Of a DNA stretch of 64,000 nt, positions 20,263-28,972 are shown piece by piece. This stretch comes from Saccharospirillum sp039982735. Lineage in GTDB: Bacteria > Pseudomonadota > Gammaproteobacteria > Pseudomonadales > Natronospirillaceae. The DNA lies in the NCBI RefSeq assembly GCF_039982735.1, contig NZ_JBDWXV010000003.1, positions 372,001-436,000 of the forward strand, given 5' to 3'. The translations under genes and the position numbers were made by a program. The notes under the pieces were generated by a model. The model was not told the DNA's origin. It saw only the letters and a program-made list of their open reading frames with translations, and did not search any database. Each line of letters begins with the position of its first letter. Positions within the stretch are counted from its first letter, which is position 1.

Positions 20263-20934
20263 ATGACCGCCCTGTTCGATGCCCTGCAAAACCGACGTTC
20301 CACTCGCCGCTTCCTCGACAGACCCATCGACAAAGCGACCCTGGAACGCATTCTGACCAGCGCCCGGCGTGCACCCAGCGGCGCCAACCTGCAACCTGGC
20401 TTCGCCTATTTGCTCGCTGGCGAGCCACTGACCCAGCTCAGTGTCCGCCTCTGCGAGGCTTTCGAACAGTCCGACACCCGACCGGAAGAATACGACTACT
20501 TCCCCCAACCCATGCCCGCCTACCTGAAAGCCCGCCAGCGAGAAGTCGGTTACGCCCTCTACAATAGCCTGGGCATCGCCCGCCGCGACATCCCCGGCCG
20601 CCTGGCCCAACACCGGCGCAACTTTCACTTCTTCGACGCCCCGGTCGGCCTGGTCATCACCATCGAGCGCGCCATGGGCAAAGGCTGCTACATGGATCTC
20701 GGCATGTTCATCCAGTCAATCTTCCTCGCCGCCAAAGGCGAAGGCGTCGACAGCTGCGGCATCGGTGCCCTGGCCAGCTACCCACACATCATTCGCGAGC
20801 AACTCGCCCTCCCCGACAACGAAGTCGTTGTCTGCGGCATGGCCCTCGGCTATGGCGACCCGTCAGCACCCGAGAACCAATTCGAAACGCCTCGCGCTCC
20901 GCTTGACGAATATGCGCGGTTTCTTGGGTTCTGA
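20263..20934 (+). CDS. Nitroreductase-family FMN oxidoreductase
   Basis: 223 residues with the nitroreductase fold marks ALQNRRSTRRFLDRPIDKAT and SARRAPSGANLQPGFAYL at the N-terminus (FMN phosphate contacts), and GMALGYGDPSAPENQFETPR at the C-terminus, which is typical of NfnB/PnbA-type flavoenzymes. It should reduce nitroaromatics, quinones or enones with NAD(P)H. The physiological substrate is not known. It starts 21 nt after dctD in the same direction and could be co-transcribed, though no functional link is obvious. Confidence 0.88.
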   Translation: MTALFDALQNRRSTRRFLDRPIDKATLERILTSARRAPSGANLQPGFAYLLAGEPLTQLSVRLCEAFEQSDTRPEEYDYFPQPMPAYLKARQREVGYALYNSLGIARRDIPGRLAQHRRNFHFFDAPVGLVITIERAMGKGCYMDLGMFIQSIFLAAKGEGVDSCGIGALASYPHIIREQLALPDNEVVVCGMALGYGDPSAPENQFETPRAPLDEYARFLGF

Positions 20935-21072
20935 GGGTTTTCGTTTTCGGCTACGGTTGAATTTACAGGTGGCATGAGTTCGGGCTACAGGGCGGTTCTA
21001 CGCCGAGCGAGTGTCGCACCACCCAGATATGCTTACCCAGTGGCCAACACGAGCGACTGCCACAAATCCAAA

Positions 21073-22206
21073 CTAAGCCTCCAGGACAATCGCACTGGCC
21101 AACCCACCTGCAGCGGCAATGGCCGCCAAGGCCAGGCTACCTTTGGGGGCCAGCGCCATCTCGTGATAGGCACGAACCGCCAGTATCGCGCCCGAGGCAC
21201 CGATGGGGTGGCCACGGGCAAGGGCACCGCCGCCCTGATTTAGTTTGTCGAGTGGCAAACCCAGCTGGTTGGCATTGACGAGGGCTTGCACGGCGTAGGC
21301 TTCCATCAGTTCAATGCGGTGGAAGTGGTCGGCCCTTAGACCGTTGCGTTCAAACAACCGCTGTACGACGGGCACAATAGCCCAGGGTGGCGAGTCTGCG
21401 GGGCCACCGCCGCTGATGTCGGTTACCCAGCGCATAGCGCGGGTACCGGCGGGTAATTTTGCCAGCATGCGTTCGCTGACCAGCAGGCATAGGGCGGCTG
21501 CATCGGCCTGCAAGGCTGTGCCTGCGACGTTGACAGCACTTGTTTGCCATTGGGCGACCTTGGGCGTGCGGTTGGCCAGACGCTCCGACAGCCGCCGGGT
21601 GGCGGCATCTACGCTCAAGCCAGACAACGGTAAGCATTCGTTGGTTAGCCGGTCTTGCGCCACCAGCGCCTTGGCGTGGCTATCGATGGCCCAGCCGTTT
21701 TGCTGATCGAGGCTGATGCCGAATTCATGCGCCAGGCGGGCGGCGCTGTCGGCCATATCCGGGTCGCGGTCTGGCCAGGGGGTGAAGGCCGGGCGTTCAT
21801 AGAAATCGGGCGAATCGTCTTTGTTTATTGGGCGATGGGCACGCAGAGCCCGGCGACTGGTGCTTTCCACGCCTCCAGCGAGTACCACCTCCGCCTGGCC
21901 GCTGGCGATGGCCTGGGCACCCAGACGCAGACTGTCGAGGCCCGAGCAGCACTGGGTATCGATGGTCAGGCCCGGAACCGATTCCGGTAGGCCAGCGGCC
22001 AGCGCAATCAACCGGGCCGGGTTGCCGCCACCGAAGAGCGCATTGCCAAGTATCACCTGATCGATCTGCTGCGGGCTCAGCCCCGATTGCGCCAACACTG
22101 CCTGAATAACCGGCACGGCCAGGTCGCTGACACCCAGCGTTTTAAACGCCCCGTTGACCGGGGCGACAGGCGTTCGGCGGGCAGCAACCAGATACACCGG
22201 GTTCAT
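21073..22206 (-). CDS. Thiolase-family protein with atypical active site
   Basis: 377 residues from ATG 22206, which overlaps the upstream ligase stop by 4 nt. The nucleophilic cysteine is kept (C86 in DTQCCSGL), as is the GHP histidine (ALARGHPIGASGA). Two other thiolase landmarks differ: the usual NEAF reads MEAYA, and the C-terminal CxG block reads AIAAAGG, which places Ala364 where the proton-shuttling cysteine should be. Acetyl-CoA acetyltransferase chemistry is therefore doubtful. The partner is an acyl-CoA ligase, an arrangement like Bacillus yhfS-yhfT. It may condense or transfer an unusual acyl group, or be degenerate. Confidence 0.85.
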   Translation of the reverse strand: MNPVYLVAARRTPVAPVNGAFKTLGVSDLAVPVIQAVLAQSGLSPQQIDQVILGNALFGGGNPARLIALAAGLPESVPGLTIDTQCCSGLDSLRLGAQAIASGQAEVVLAGGVESTSRRALRAHRPINKDDSPDFYERPAFTPWPDRDPDMADSAARLAHEFGISLDQQNGWAIDSHAKALVAQDRLTNECLPLSGLSVDAATRRLSERLANRTPKVAQWQTSAVNVAGTALQADAAALCLLVSERMLAKLPAGTRAMRWVTDISGGGPADSPPWAIVPVVQRLFERNGLRADHFHRIELMEAYAVQALVNANQLGLPLDKLNQGGGALARGHPIGASGAILAVRAYHEMALAPKGSLALAAIAAAGGLASAIVLEA

Positions 22207-23699
22207 GAGGGTATCGCCTTGTCCGGGCCGGTACCTGCCTGTACCACCGTTAGCCAGCGCTCCAGTGCGACGAAGTCCGTCTTGCCACTTTGGGTCATCG
22301 GCCACTGCTCCAGAAAATACCAGGCCTTCGGTATCTGAGAGATGGGAAAACGCTGCCGGCAATGCTGACGCAACGACTCCGCCGACGCTTTGGCATCATC
22401 AGCCTGAACCACCGCCGCGATCTTGTGCCCGCGCAAGGCATCGGGCAACCCCAGCAGGGCGGCTTGGGTCACCTCCGGGTGCTGCAAAAGCCAGGCTTCT
22501 ACCTCTTCCGGATAGAGGTTCAGGCCACTGCTGACGATCATGCGTTTCTCGCGGCCAACCAGATAGAGATACCCCTGCTCATCCAGATAGCCATGATCAC
22601 CGACCGTTAACCAGTCGCCTTCGCGGGCAATTTCATCGCCGCCACCGCACTCATAGCCATCAAACACCAGTGCACTGCGCACCCAGATCCGACCGCGCTC
22701 TCCGGTTGTCAGCGGGGTTTGGGCCGAAGGGCCAATGCGTACCTCAACACCGGGCACCGGGCGGCCAACCGAGCCCTCGGGAGCCCTGGTCTCATCGTTA
22801 TGCAGGGCGATAAAGCTCATTTCTGAGGTGCCGTAAAATTCCGTTAGCCCGGCATTCGGAAACGGCTGACGCAGGGCCTGGCGGGTATCGTCGGGCCACT
22901 TTGCCCCGCTGATGATCAAATGACGCAGTTCCGGCAAGGCTGGCAGCGCATCTCGCTGAGCCGTTTGCAGCAGCAATTTGATCTGCGTCGGCGTGCCATA
23001 GAGTGCCGTAACACCCTGTTCGCCGAGCGCCTGAAGCACGGTTCGAGGCCGGAAGCGAGGCACCAGAACGACCCCAATACCGGCCTGCAATGCCTGAATA
23101 ACGCCATAGAGATGCAGCGACGTAGCCAGACTGCCTGGTGCCATTACCCGGTCGCCCGGTTGCAAGTCGAACAACCTATTGCTCAGCTCGAAACTGGCCA
23201 GCCAGGAAGCGTGGCTGCGGCGGTACCCCTTGGGAATGCCCGTCGAACCCGAGGTGAAGCCCACATAGAAGGCCTGGTCCGGCGTCGGTTCCGGGGTGGG
23301 AACTGGCTTTTGTTCGGAGTTTTCCAGCAATAACATCAGCTGGGTATTATCCAGAACCCGGACTGGCCGGGTCTGGCGGTCGATTTCCGCACGTTGCGCA
23401 TCGGGCCAGCCGGTATCCAGCACCAGGGCCCGGTTGCCCGAGCGGCTTACGGCCAGAAACGCCAGAATGAGCAGCAGCGGGTCTGACACATCCAGTGCAA
23501 TGGCCCGGTTGACGCCCAACTCAGTGTGCAGCCTGCCAGCGAGCTGTTCTACCTGACGGTGCAAATCCGACCAGCACAGACACTGAGCCTGGCATTGCAG
23601 TGCCACGACGGTGGGTTGCTCAACCGCCCAGCGTGCCAGCGTCGCCCCGACAAAACGCTCGTCAGCAGTGGCCGCCGTATCATCCCGCATGGTGTTCAT
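22203..23699 (-). CDS. AMP-forming acyl-CoA ligase (ANL superfamily)
   Basis: 498 residues with all ANL core motifs: P-loop FTSGSTGIPKGY (A3), ALYGTPTQIKLLL, FYGTSEMSFIALHNDE (A5), the hinge region GDWLTVGDHGYLD (A7), GREKRMIVSSGLNLYPEEVE (A8) and the catalytic lysine in QSGKTDF (A10). It activates a carboxylic acid to an acyl-adenylate and then to the CoA thioester. Chain length and substrate cannot be read from sequence. It is coupled by a 4-nt overlap to the unusual thiolase downstream, so both probably act on the same acyl-CoA. Confidence 0.9.
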   Translation of the reverse strand: MNTMRDDTAATADERFVGATLARWAVEQPTVVALQCQAQCLCWSDLHRQVEQLAGRLHTELGVNRAIALDVSDPLLLILAFLAVSRSGNRALVLDTGWPDAQRAEIDRQTRPVRVLDNTQLMLLLENSEQKPVPTPEPTPDQAFYVGFTSGSTGIPKGYRRSHASWLASFELSNRLFDLQPGDRVMAPGSLATSLHLYGVIQALQAGIGVVLVPRFRPRTVLQALGEQGVTALYGTPTQIKLLLQTAQRDALPALPELRHLIISGAKWPDDTRQALRQPFPNAGLTEFYGTSEMSFIALHNDETRAPEGSVGRPVPGVEVRIGPSAQTPLTTGERGRIWVRSALVFDGYECGGGDEIAREGDWLTVGDHGYLDEQGYLYLVGREKRMIVSSGLNLYPEEVEAWLLQHPEVTQAALLGLPDALRGHKIAAVVQADDAKASAESLRQHCRQRFPISQIPKAWYFLEQWPMTQSGKTDFVALERWLTVVQAGTGPDKAIPS

Positions 23700-23887
23700 C
23701 CCACCGCGTTTCAGCCATGCAGCGCATTAATCCATCCTTTCCGTTAAAAAATCACACTCGCTACTTTACCAGAATAACCCAGCTGTCTGAGCGTCCCGAG
23801 TTTGACCGGCATCCCACCCTGACTCATTGGAGGTTGCCCGCTTGCCTGGCCCCCCTATACTGACTTGGCGGTCAATTTATGGCTCAA

Positions 23888-23905
23888 CTGTCATTAAACC
23901 GCCGT
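23888..23905 (+). promoter_or_regulatory. Possible PhoB half-site upstream of cpdB
   Basis: CTGTCAT is a perfect PHO-box half. The second half, 4 nt later (CCGCCGT), matches only 4 of 7. It lies about 65-80 bp before cpdB, a gene whose product releases phosphate. This is a weak candidate. Confidence 0.25.
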
Positions 23906-23968
23906 GTTACAACAATAAAGTGATGATGCTCGATTTTACTGTCGAACCTGCAAAAAAGGACTCATGCC

Positions 23969-25894
23969 ATGAATAAACTGCTACTGGGCCTCGGAACCGT
24001 TGGCCTGGGCGCCACGGCGCTGGCCGCGGCCACAGCCTCAGCCGCCACCGTCGAATTGCGCCTGATGGAAACCACCGACCTCCACATGCACATCGTCGAT
24101 TACGATTACTACACCGACAGCCAGAACGTTACCGTCGGGCTTGCCCGAACCGCCGCCCTGATCAACGCCGCCCGCAACGAACGTGGCAACAGCGTACTGG
24201 TCGATAACGGCGACCTGATTCAAGGCAACCCACTGGGCGACTTCGTCGCCAAAGGCGACGTGCTTCGCTTCGGCGAAACCCACCCCGCCTACAAGGCTAT
24301 GAACCTGTTGGATTACGATGTCGGCAACATCGGCAACCACGAATTCAATTTTGGGTTGGATTTCCTGATCAAGGCGTTAAACGGAGCCAATTTTCCCTAC
24401 ATTTCATCGAACGTCATGGTTGACCTGGGTGACGGTAGTGATCAGCCCTACTTCCAGCCCTACCTGATTCAGGAAAAAACCGTCATCGACAACGCGGGCC
24501 AGCCGCACGAACTGAGCATTGGCTACATCGGTTTCGTACCACCGCAAATCATGAACTGGGATAAAGACAACCTCGAAGGCCTGGTCGTCGCCCACGACAT
24601 GGTCGAAACGGCTGAACGCTTTGTCCCGCAGATGAAAGCCGAGGGCGCCGACATCATCGTCGCCATCCCCCACAGTGGCTTGTCGGATGCGGCCCGCCAG
24701 GGTATGGACGAGAACGCCACCTGGCACCTGGCCCAGGTAGAGGGCATTGATGCCATTATGTTCGGCCACGCCCATTCGGTGTTTCCGGGCAGCCCGGCTT
24801 ACGACAATATGGACAACGTCGACAACGAGACCGGAACCATCTTCGGAGTGCCGGCCGTTATGCCCGGGTTCTGGGGCAGCCATCTGGGCATCATCGACCT
24901 GACGCTCGAGGGCGAAGCCGGCAACTGGCACGTCGCTGGCAGCCGCAGTGAAGCACGGCCCATTTTCAGCCGTGAGGATGGTGAGACCGTTGCACTGGTC
25001 GAACCGGTTCAATCCATTCTGGATGCGGTCGACAGCGACCACCAGGCCACGCTCGACTACATGGCCCAGCGCGTTGGCGAAACCACAGCCAGCATCAACA
25101 GCTACTTTGCCGTGGTACAGGATGACCCTTCGGTTCAGGTGGTGAACAACGCCCAGACCTGGTACGTCGAAAATATTGTTCGCGGAACCGAACTCGAAGA
25201 ACTACCAATTCTGTCAGCAGCGGCTCCTTTTAAAGCCGGTGGCCGGGGTGGCCCGGATTACTACACCGATGTACCGGCCGGTGACATTGCGCTGAAAAAC
25301 GTCGCGGACCTCTACATCTACCCGAATGACCTGAAAGTGGTGAAACTGACCGGAGAACAGGTCATCGAATGGCTGGAGCGGTCTGCTGGCCAGTTCAATA
25401 CCATCGACCCGGATGCCCGCGATGCACAACCGCTGGTCGACGACAGCTTCCCGACCTACAACTTTGATGTGATCGATGGCATCAGCTACCGCATTGATGT
25501 GACCGTGCCACCGCGCTACAACAACGATGGCGAAGTGGTAAACGACCAGCACCGCATCGTTGATGTTCAGTTCGAAGGCGAGCCCATCAACCCGGATCAG
25601 GCGTTCCTGATCGCCACCAACAACTATCGCGCCGGAGGCGGTGGCAGCTTCCCCGGCCTGGATGGCAGCACCATCGTCATCGACGCACCGGATAAAAACC
25701 GCGATGTAATCGCCAACTATTTATTGTCGCAGGGCACCTTCAACCCCTCAGCCGATGACAACTGGCAGTTTGCCGGCTGGGGCGACGCGGAGGTAATGTT
25801 CAAAACCTCTCCCAAAGCCGAGGCACTGGCGAGTGACAACATGGAAACCGGAGAACTTGATGACGCCGGCTTCCAGGTGTTTACCTTTAACTGA
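23969..25894 (+). CDS. cpdB: Periplasmic 2',3'-cyclic-nucleotide 2'-phosphodiesterase / 3'-nucleotidase
   Basis: 641 residues, matching E. coli CpdB (647). A signal peptide ends near residue 25 (LAAATASA). The calcineurin-like metallophosphatase domain has DLHMHIVDYDYYTD, DNGDLIQGNPLGD, GNHEFNFGLDF, PHSGLSD and FGHAHSVFPG, supplying the dinuclear-metal ligands. The C-terminal 5'-nucleotidase domain (about residue 370 on) contains TNNYRAGGGGSFPGLDG, which binds the base. It degrades 2',3'-cyclic nucleotides and 3'-nucleotides in the periplasm to salvage nucleosides and phosphate. AAAGGA lies about 10 nt before the ATG. It is monocistronic. Confidence 0.95.
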   Translation: MNKLLLGLGTVGLGATALAAATASAATVELRLMETTDLHMHIVDYDYYTDSQNVTVGLARTAALINAARNERGNSVLVDNGDLIQGNPLGDFVAKGDVLRFGETHPAYKAMNLLDYDVGNIGNHEFNFGLDFLIKALNGANFPYISSNVMVDLGDGSDQPYFQPYLIQEKTVIDNAGQPHELSIGYIGFVPPQIMNWDKDNLEGLVVAHDMVETAERFVPQMKAEGADIIVAIPHSGLSDAARQGMDENATWHLAQVEGIDAIMFGHAHSVFPGSPAYDNMDNVDNETGTIFGVPAVMPGFWGSHLGIIDLTLEGEAGNWHVAGSRSEARPIFSREDGETVALVEPVQSILDAVDSDHQATLDYMAQRVGETTASINSYFAVVQDDPSVQVVNNAQTWYVENIVRGTELEELPILSAAAPFKAGGRGGPDYYTDVPAGDIALKNVADLYIYPNDLKVVKLTGEQVIEWLERSAGQFNTIDPDARDAQPLVDDSFPTYNFDVIDGISYRIDVTVPPRYNNDGEVVNDQHRIVDVQFEGEPINPDQAFLIATNNYRAGGGGSFPGLDGSTIVIDAPDKNRDVIANYLLSQGTFNPSADDNWQFAGWGDAEVMFKTSPKAEALASDNMETGELDDAGFQVFTFN

Positions 25895-26247
25895 TCACAC
25901 ACTCTAGGATGCAGGTGCCACTTCGGTACCTGCAGTCGGGCAGGGACGCCCAACATCATGAAACAAATTAAGTCACTCACTCCCCTGGGCATCCACTAGC
26001 CACACCGCCCGCGTTGGTGGTTTGACGACACCCAGTTATTAGAGATGTCGGTCACAAATCTCGTATTCACCCCCGCAAAAGGCGCTTAATTCACCCGCCA
26101 AGCATTCTCAATGCGCCTCAGGTTGGCTACCCTCGCCCTCCTTGGTCACTGTGGTCGATGGTTTGTACAACGGGAGCATTTGTACGTCAGCCATCACAAA
26201 ACCAGACCCATCATTCGGCCAACAGATTCAGTCAACAGGGAGCTACT
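25895..26247. other. Intergenic stretch before the T6SS cargo island
   Basis: 353 bp without a gene. It holds a hairpin just after cpdB (25911-25933) and then sequence with no repeat, tRNA or transposase remnant that I can identify. No convincing promoter was found for the island, and no vgrG fragment lies here. Confidence 0.6.
25911..25933 (+). terminator. Hairpin after cpdB
   Basis: Stem GCAGGTGCC / GGTACCTGC (8 of 9 pairs, 5-nt loop) about 17 nt after the stop codon. There is no T-run, so termination is possible but unproven. Confidence 0.4.
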
Positions 26248-26742
26248 ATGACTGCACCTCGTTCCATTGCACCCACATTGCACACCGGGCACTCTGCGCG
26301 AGTCGTAGACCGGCTTGAAGCCACCGTACTGGAAACCCATGAAAGCCGGTGCACACAGCTGTCCATCAACGGGCAAACGGTAGCGGTTCCACCCGAGAAA
26401 GCCGGTCGTAACCTGGTTCGTGTTGATGACCTCGTCATGGCCGACCTGATGGACGACGGCACCGCCAGAGTCGCTTACGTCGTCTCAACCGGTAACAACG
26501 AATTCATTCCTCATATCAGTACCCTGGGTGATGTGGCCCAGTGGGTATTGCCCGAACACATTGCCCGTTTACTGACTGAAGTTGGCGGCAGCACCGTGGA
26601 AATAGGCCAGCAAGGGGTTGATGTGAAAGCCCCGCGAGCCACGGTTACCGCAGAAACCCAACTGGCGCTTAACGGCAAGAACATCCGTACCGAAGCAGAA
26701 GAACTCTGTGTAGTCCAGGGAAGAGAAATTCATCTTAACTAA
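26248..26742 (+). CDS. DUF6484-like T6SS-associated protein
   Basis: 164 residues from ATG 26248, with CAGGGAG about 6 nt upstream. No signal peptide or membrane segment is seen. Residues about 30-95 resemble the small beta-rich DUF6484 module (QLSINGQTVAVPPEKAG, VRVDDLVMADLMDDG). The C-terminal half has VEIGQQGVDVKAPRATVTAE, a repetitive beta pattern recalling the gp5/VgrG needle or PAAR-tip accessory folds. It opens the gene set that ends in a toxin. A role in loading or capping cargo on VgrG is inferred from context. The family assignment is by resemblance only. Confidence 0.6.
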   Translation: MTAPRSIAPTLHTGHSARVVDRLEATVLETHESRCTQLSINGQTVAVPPEKAGRNLVRVDDLVMADLMDDGTARVAYVVSTGNNEFIPHISTLGDVAQWVLPEHIARLLTEVGGSTVEIGQQGVDVKAPRATVTAETQLALNGKNIRTEAEELCVVQGREIHLN

Positions 26743-26762
26743 ACCGTCAGGGATACGACTTC

Positions 26763-27923
26763 ATGGACACTGCGCACCTCGCCTGGGCACAAGCACAGCT
26801 TAAAACCCGAGAGTTGTGGTTAACGCAGAGAAAACACTGCGAATATGACCTGCTGCTTGGCATTGAGCAAAAACTCTATGGCCACCTCTGTTACCTTCAG
26901 GAAGCCATCACCGAGCCAGACCTGAGCGACGACGAGAACCGGGCACTCAATCTCTGCATTTTTGCGTTCCGCCCCGATTTCCGTGAAGCCCCCGATCACC
27001 TGGCCGCTCAATTACTGGAAACCGGCGTGGAACCCTGGCTGGAAGACTTGCAAACCGCCATCGACATTACCGGTGCTCAGAACTGGCAACCCCTGTTGCA
27101 CACGCTGATTGGGCAGACCGATCTTACCGACCCCACGCACTGGTGGCTAAAAAGCAGACTGCACGACGTGCCGCCGGCCGTCGATTCCGACGTTTCTCAT
27201 GTTTCGTGGTCACAGGCCATACCGGGGCAAATTCCCTGCCTGGTTAAAAGTCGAGCCTGGCAGTCCGACACCGTATTCGATACCTGGATCGCCGAAGCCC
27301 GGGACAGCGTTCAGAACGAAGACCGGCAGGAAGACTTACACTGGCTGGCGCTCGGGTTATTGGCCACCGACAAGCAGCCGGCAGCCATCGATTTGATTCA
27401 ACGGTGGATCACGGCCAGTCCGGGTTCCCGGTACGCCTGGCGCACCGCGGCAGCCAGCGGAGCAAGCGAATTCATCCAGCCCTTGCAACAAGCCGTGCTG
27501 GACGAACACATCCCCCCGTTCTGGCTGGTGGTTCACGGCGATGCCGCCCACCTCGACTTTTGCATTGACCTGCTTGCCAAACCCCACACCAACCCTTTGG
27601 CCGAACGGGCCTGGTACGGTTTCACGGGCGAACGGCTTCCCCGGGTGCCCGCCATTACGCTGGGTACCAAAGAAAAAGGCGACCGGCTGGCCGATGCCAA
27701 CACAGCTCGCCAATGGCTGGATGTAAACCAGCCTACGGGACGCCTTTGCCTGGGCCACAACCATTCAGGCCGGCCCTTCAGGCCACAACTGGGGCGCTTT
27801 TTCGGTGCCGATACCGAACCCGTTACCTCCGCAATCTGGCTGGATACCCAGGGAAGCACCCTGCTTAGCCCCACCGAATGTCACTGGCAACGTGCGCAGC
27901 GCCTGCAAGAGGTCCGAGCATGA
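26763..27923 (+). CDS. TIGR02270-like T6SS accessory protein
   Basis: 386 residues, alpha-rich and soluble, with no catalytic motif visible. The N-terminal part (RKHCEYDLLLGIEQKLYGHL) and the helical-repeat character (LALGLLATDKQPAAIDLIQR, AWRTAAASGASEFIQPLQQA, HIPPFWLVVHGDAAHLDF) fit the HEAT-like TIGR02270 proteins often found beside DUF2169 and DUF4150 genes in T6SS cargo clusters. It is probably a scaffold or chaperone in loading. It overlaps the next gene by 4 nt (ATGA), so the two products should be made in step. The assignment rests on pattern and neighbourhood. Confidence 0.6.
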   Translation: MDTAHLAWAQAQLKTRELWLTQRKHCEYDLLLGIEQKLYGHLCYLQEAITEPDLSDDENRALNLCIFAFRPDFREAPDHLAAQLLETGVEPWLEDLQTAIDITGAQNWQPLLHTLIGQTDLTDPTHWWLKSRLHDVPPAVDSDVSHVSWSQAIPGQIPCLVKSRAWQSDTVFDTWIAEARDSVQNEDRQEDLHWLALGLLATDKQPAAIDLIQRWITASPGSRYAWRTAAASGASEFIQPLQQAVLDEHIPPFWLVVHGDAAHLDFCIDLLAKPHTNPLAERAWYGFTGERLPRVPAITLGTKEKGDRLADANTARQWLDVNQPTGRLCLGHNHSGRPFRPQLGRFFGADTEPVTSAIWLDTQGSTLLSPTECHWQRAQRLQEVRA

Positions 27924-28972
27924 TCCAGCTTCAACCCCACCCCTTCTACCAACAGGAACTGACCTCCGGCTGGACAGCCCAGGGCGAGCCAGCCACCATC
28001 TTTATTGCCAAGGCCAGTTACCAGTACGAACTGGACGGGAAGGTTGAACCACTGCCAGAAAGCGAGCCGCTGGCTCAGTCTTACGACTACCCGGGGGACG
28101 ACCCCGAGCAGCACGGGCCCTCGAGTTGTAGGGAGACCGTGCCCTTCAAGCACGGCTCGGAAATCCTGTTGTTTGCCACCGCCCACTGCGGCACTGCGCG
28201 AGCCGGCTTCAACGTAGAAGCCAGTCTGAGCACTGAAAACGGCATTCACTGGCGAAAAAAACTTTCCGTTGTGGGGCCAAGAACCTGGAAAAGCACCTTG
28301 TTCAGCACGGCATTCACCGAACCGACCCCCATCACCGAACTGCCCATTCGCTACGAATACGCCTATGGCGGCTGCAATGCAAAGCAAGAAAACGACGCCT
28401 ATACCGCCAACCCGGTAGGGCTCGGCTACCTGGGGGAAGGCCTGAAAAAAAACGAGATTGACGGTGCCCCCCTACCCCAGATTGAACACCCCCGGCACCC
28501 GATGAAAAAACCGTCGGAACGAAAAGAACCTCAGGGGTATGGCCCGATTCCCTCACACTGGCACCCCCGAAACGAGGCGTTCAAATCGCTCGACGAAGGC
28601 AAGGCCGCCGCTCGCCAATACCCGTTCAGCGGCCCACTGCCCGATACCGCTTACCACAGCGCCCCCCGGGACCAGTGGTTCGACAGCCCCCTGCACGGCA
28701 AGGCACACCTGACCTTAACCGGTCTGACCAAAGACCTGCCCGAGCATCACCCACTGTCTATTCACTGGACAATCCCCAGCCTAACGCTGCGCTGGAAAAC
28801 GCGAACGGCCGAAGAGCCCATCACGCTGCAGGCCGACACCTTGCTCGTCGACACTCAAAAGCGGCACCTGCACCTCTTGTACCGCAAGGCCTTCACCCAG
28901 TTGCCCAAACGCTTAATGGCAGAAATTCACCTGGCTGAAACCTCTGCCACCCCGGAGGCCACCGATGGATGA
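27920..28972 (+). CDS. DUF2169-family T6SS cargo adaptor
   Basis: 350 residues from ATG 27920. DUF2169 features are the beta-rich N-terminal half with VGPRTWKSTLFSTAF, followed by the characteristic PITELPIRYEYAYGG (about residues 135-150), NPVGLGYLG and the late segment TLLVDTQKRHLHLLYRKAF. In characterised T6SS clusters DUF2169 proteins act as adaptors that help load PAAR-carried effectors onto VgrG. An upstream in-frame ATG at 27878 would overlap the previous gene more deeply and lacks a good ribosome site. It overlaps both neighbours (4 nt upstream, 8 nt downstream). Confidence 0.85.
   Translation: MIQLQPHPFYQQELTSGWTAQGEPATIFIAKASYQYELDGKVEPLPESEPLAQSYDYPGDDPEQHGPSSCRETVPFKHGSEILLFATAHCGTARAGFNVEASLSTENGIHWRKKLSVVGPRTWKSTLFSTAFTEPTPITELPIRYEYAYGGCNAKQENDAYTANPVGLGYLGEGLKKNEIDGAPLPQIEHPRHPMKKPSERKEPQGYGPIPSHWHPRNEAFKSLDEGKAAARQYPFSGPLPDTAYHSAPRDQWFDSPLHGKAHLTLTGLTKDLPEHHPLSIHWTIPSLTLRWKTRTAEEPITLQADTLLVDTQKRHLHLLYRKAFTQLPKRLMAEIHLAETSATPEATDG

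Noticed and set aside
21073..23699. Ligase/thiolase pair as part of a secondary-metabolite cluster
   Set aside because: There is no ketosynthase, carrier protein or tailoring gene nearby. The two genes stand alone between the nitroreductase and cpdB.
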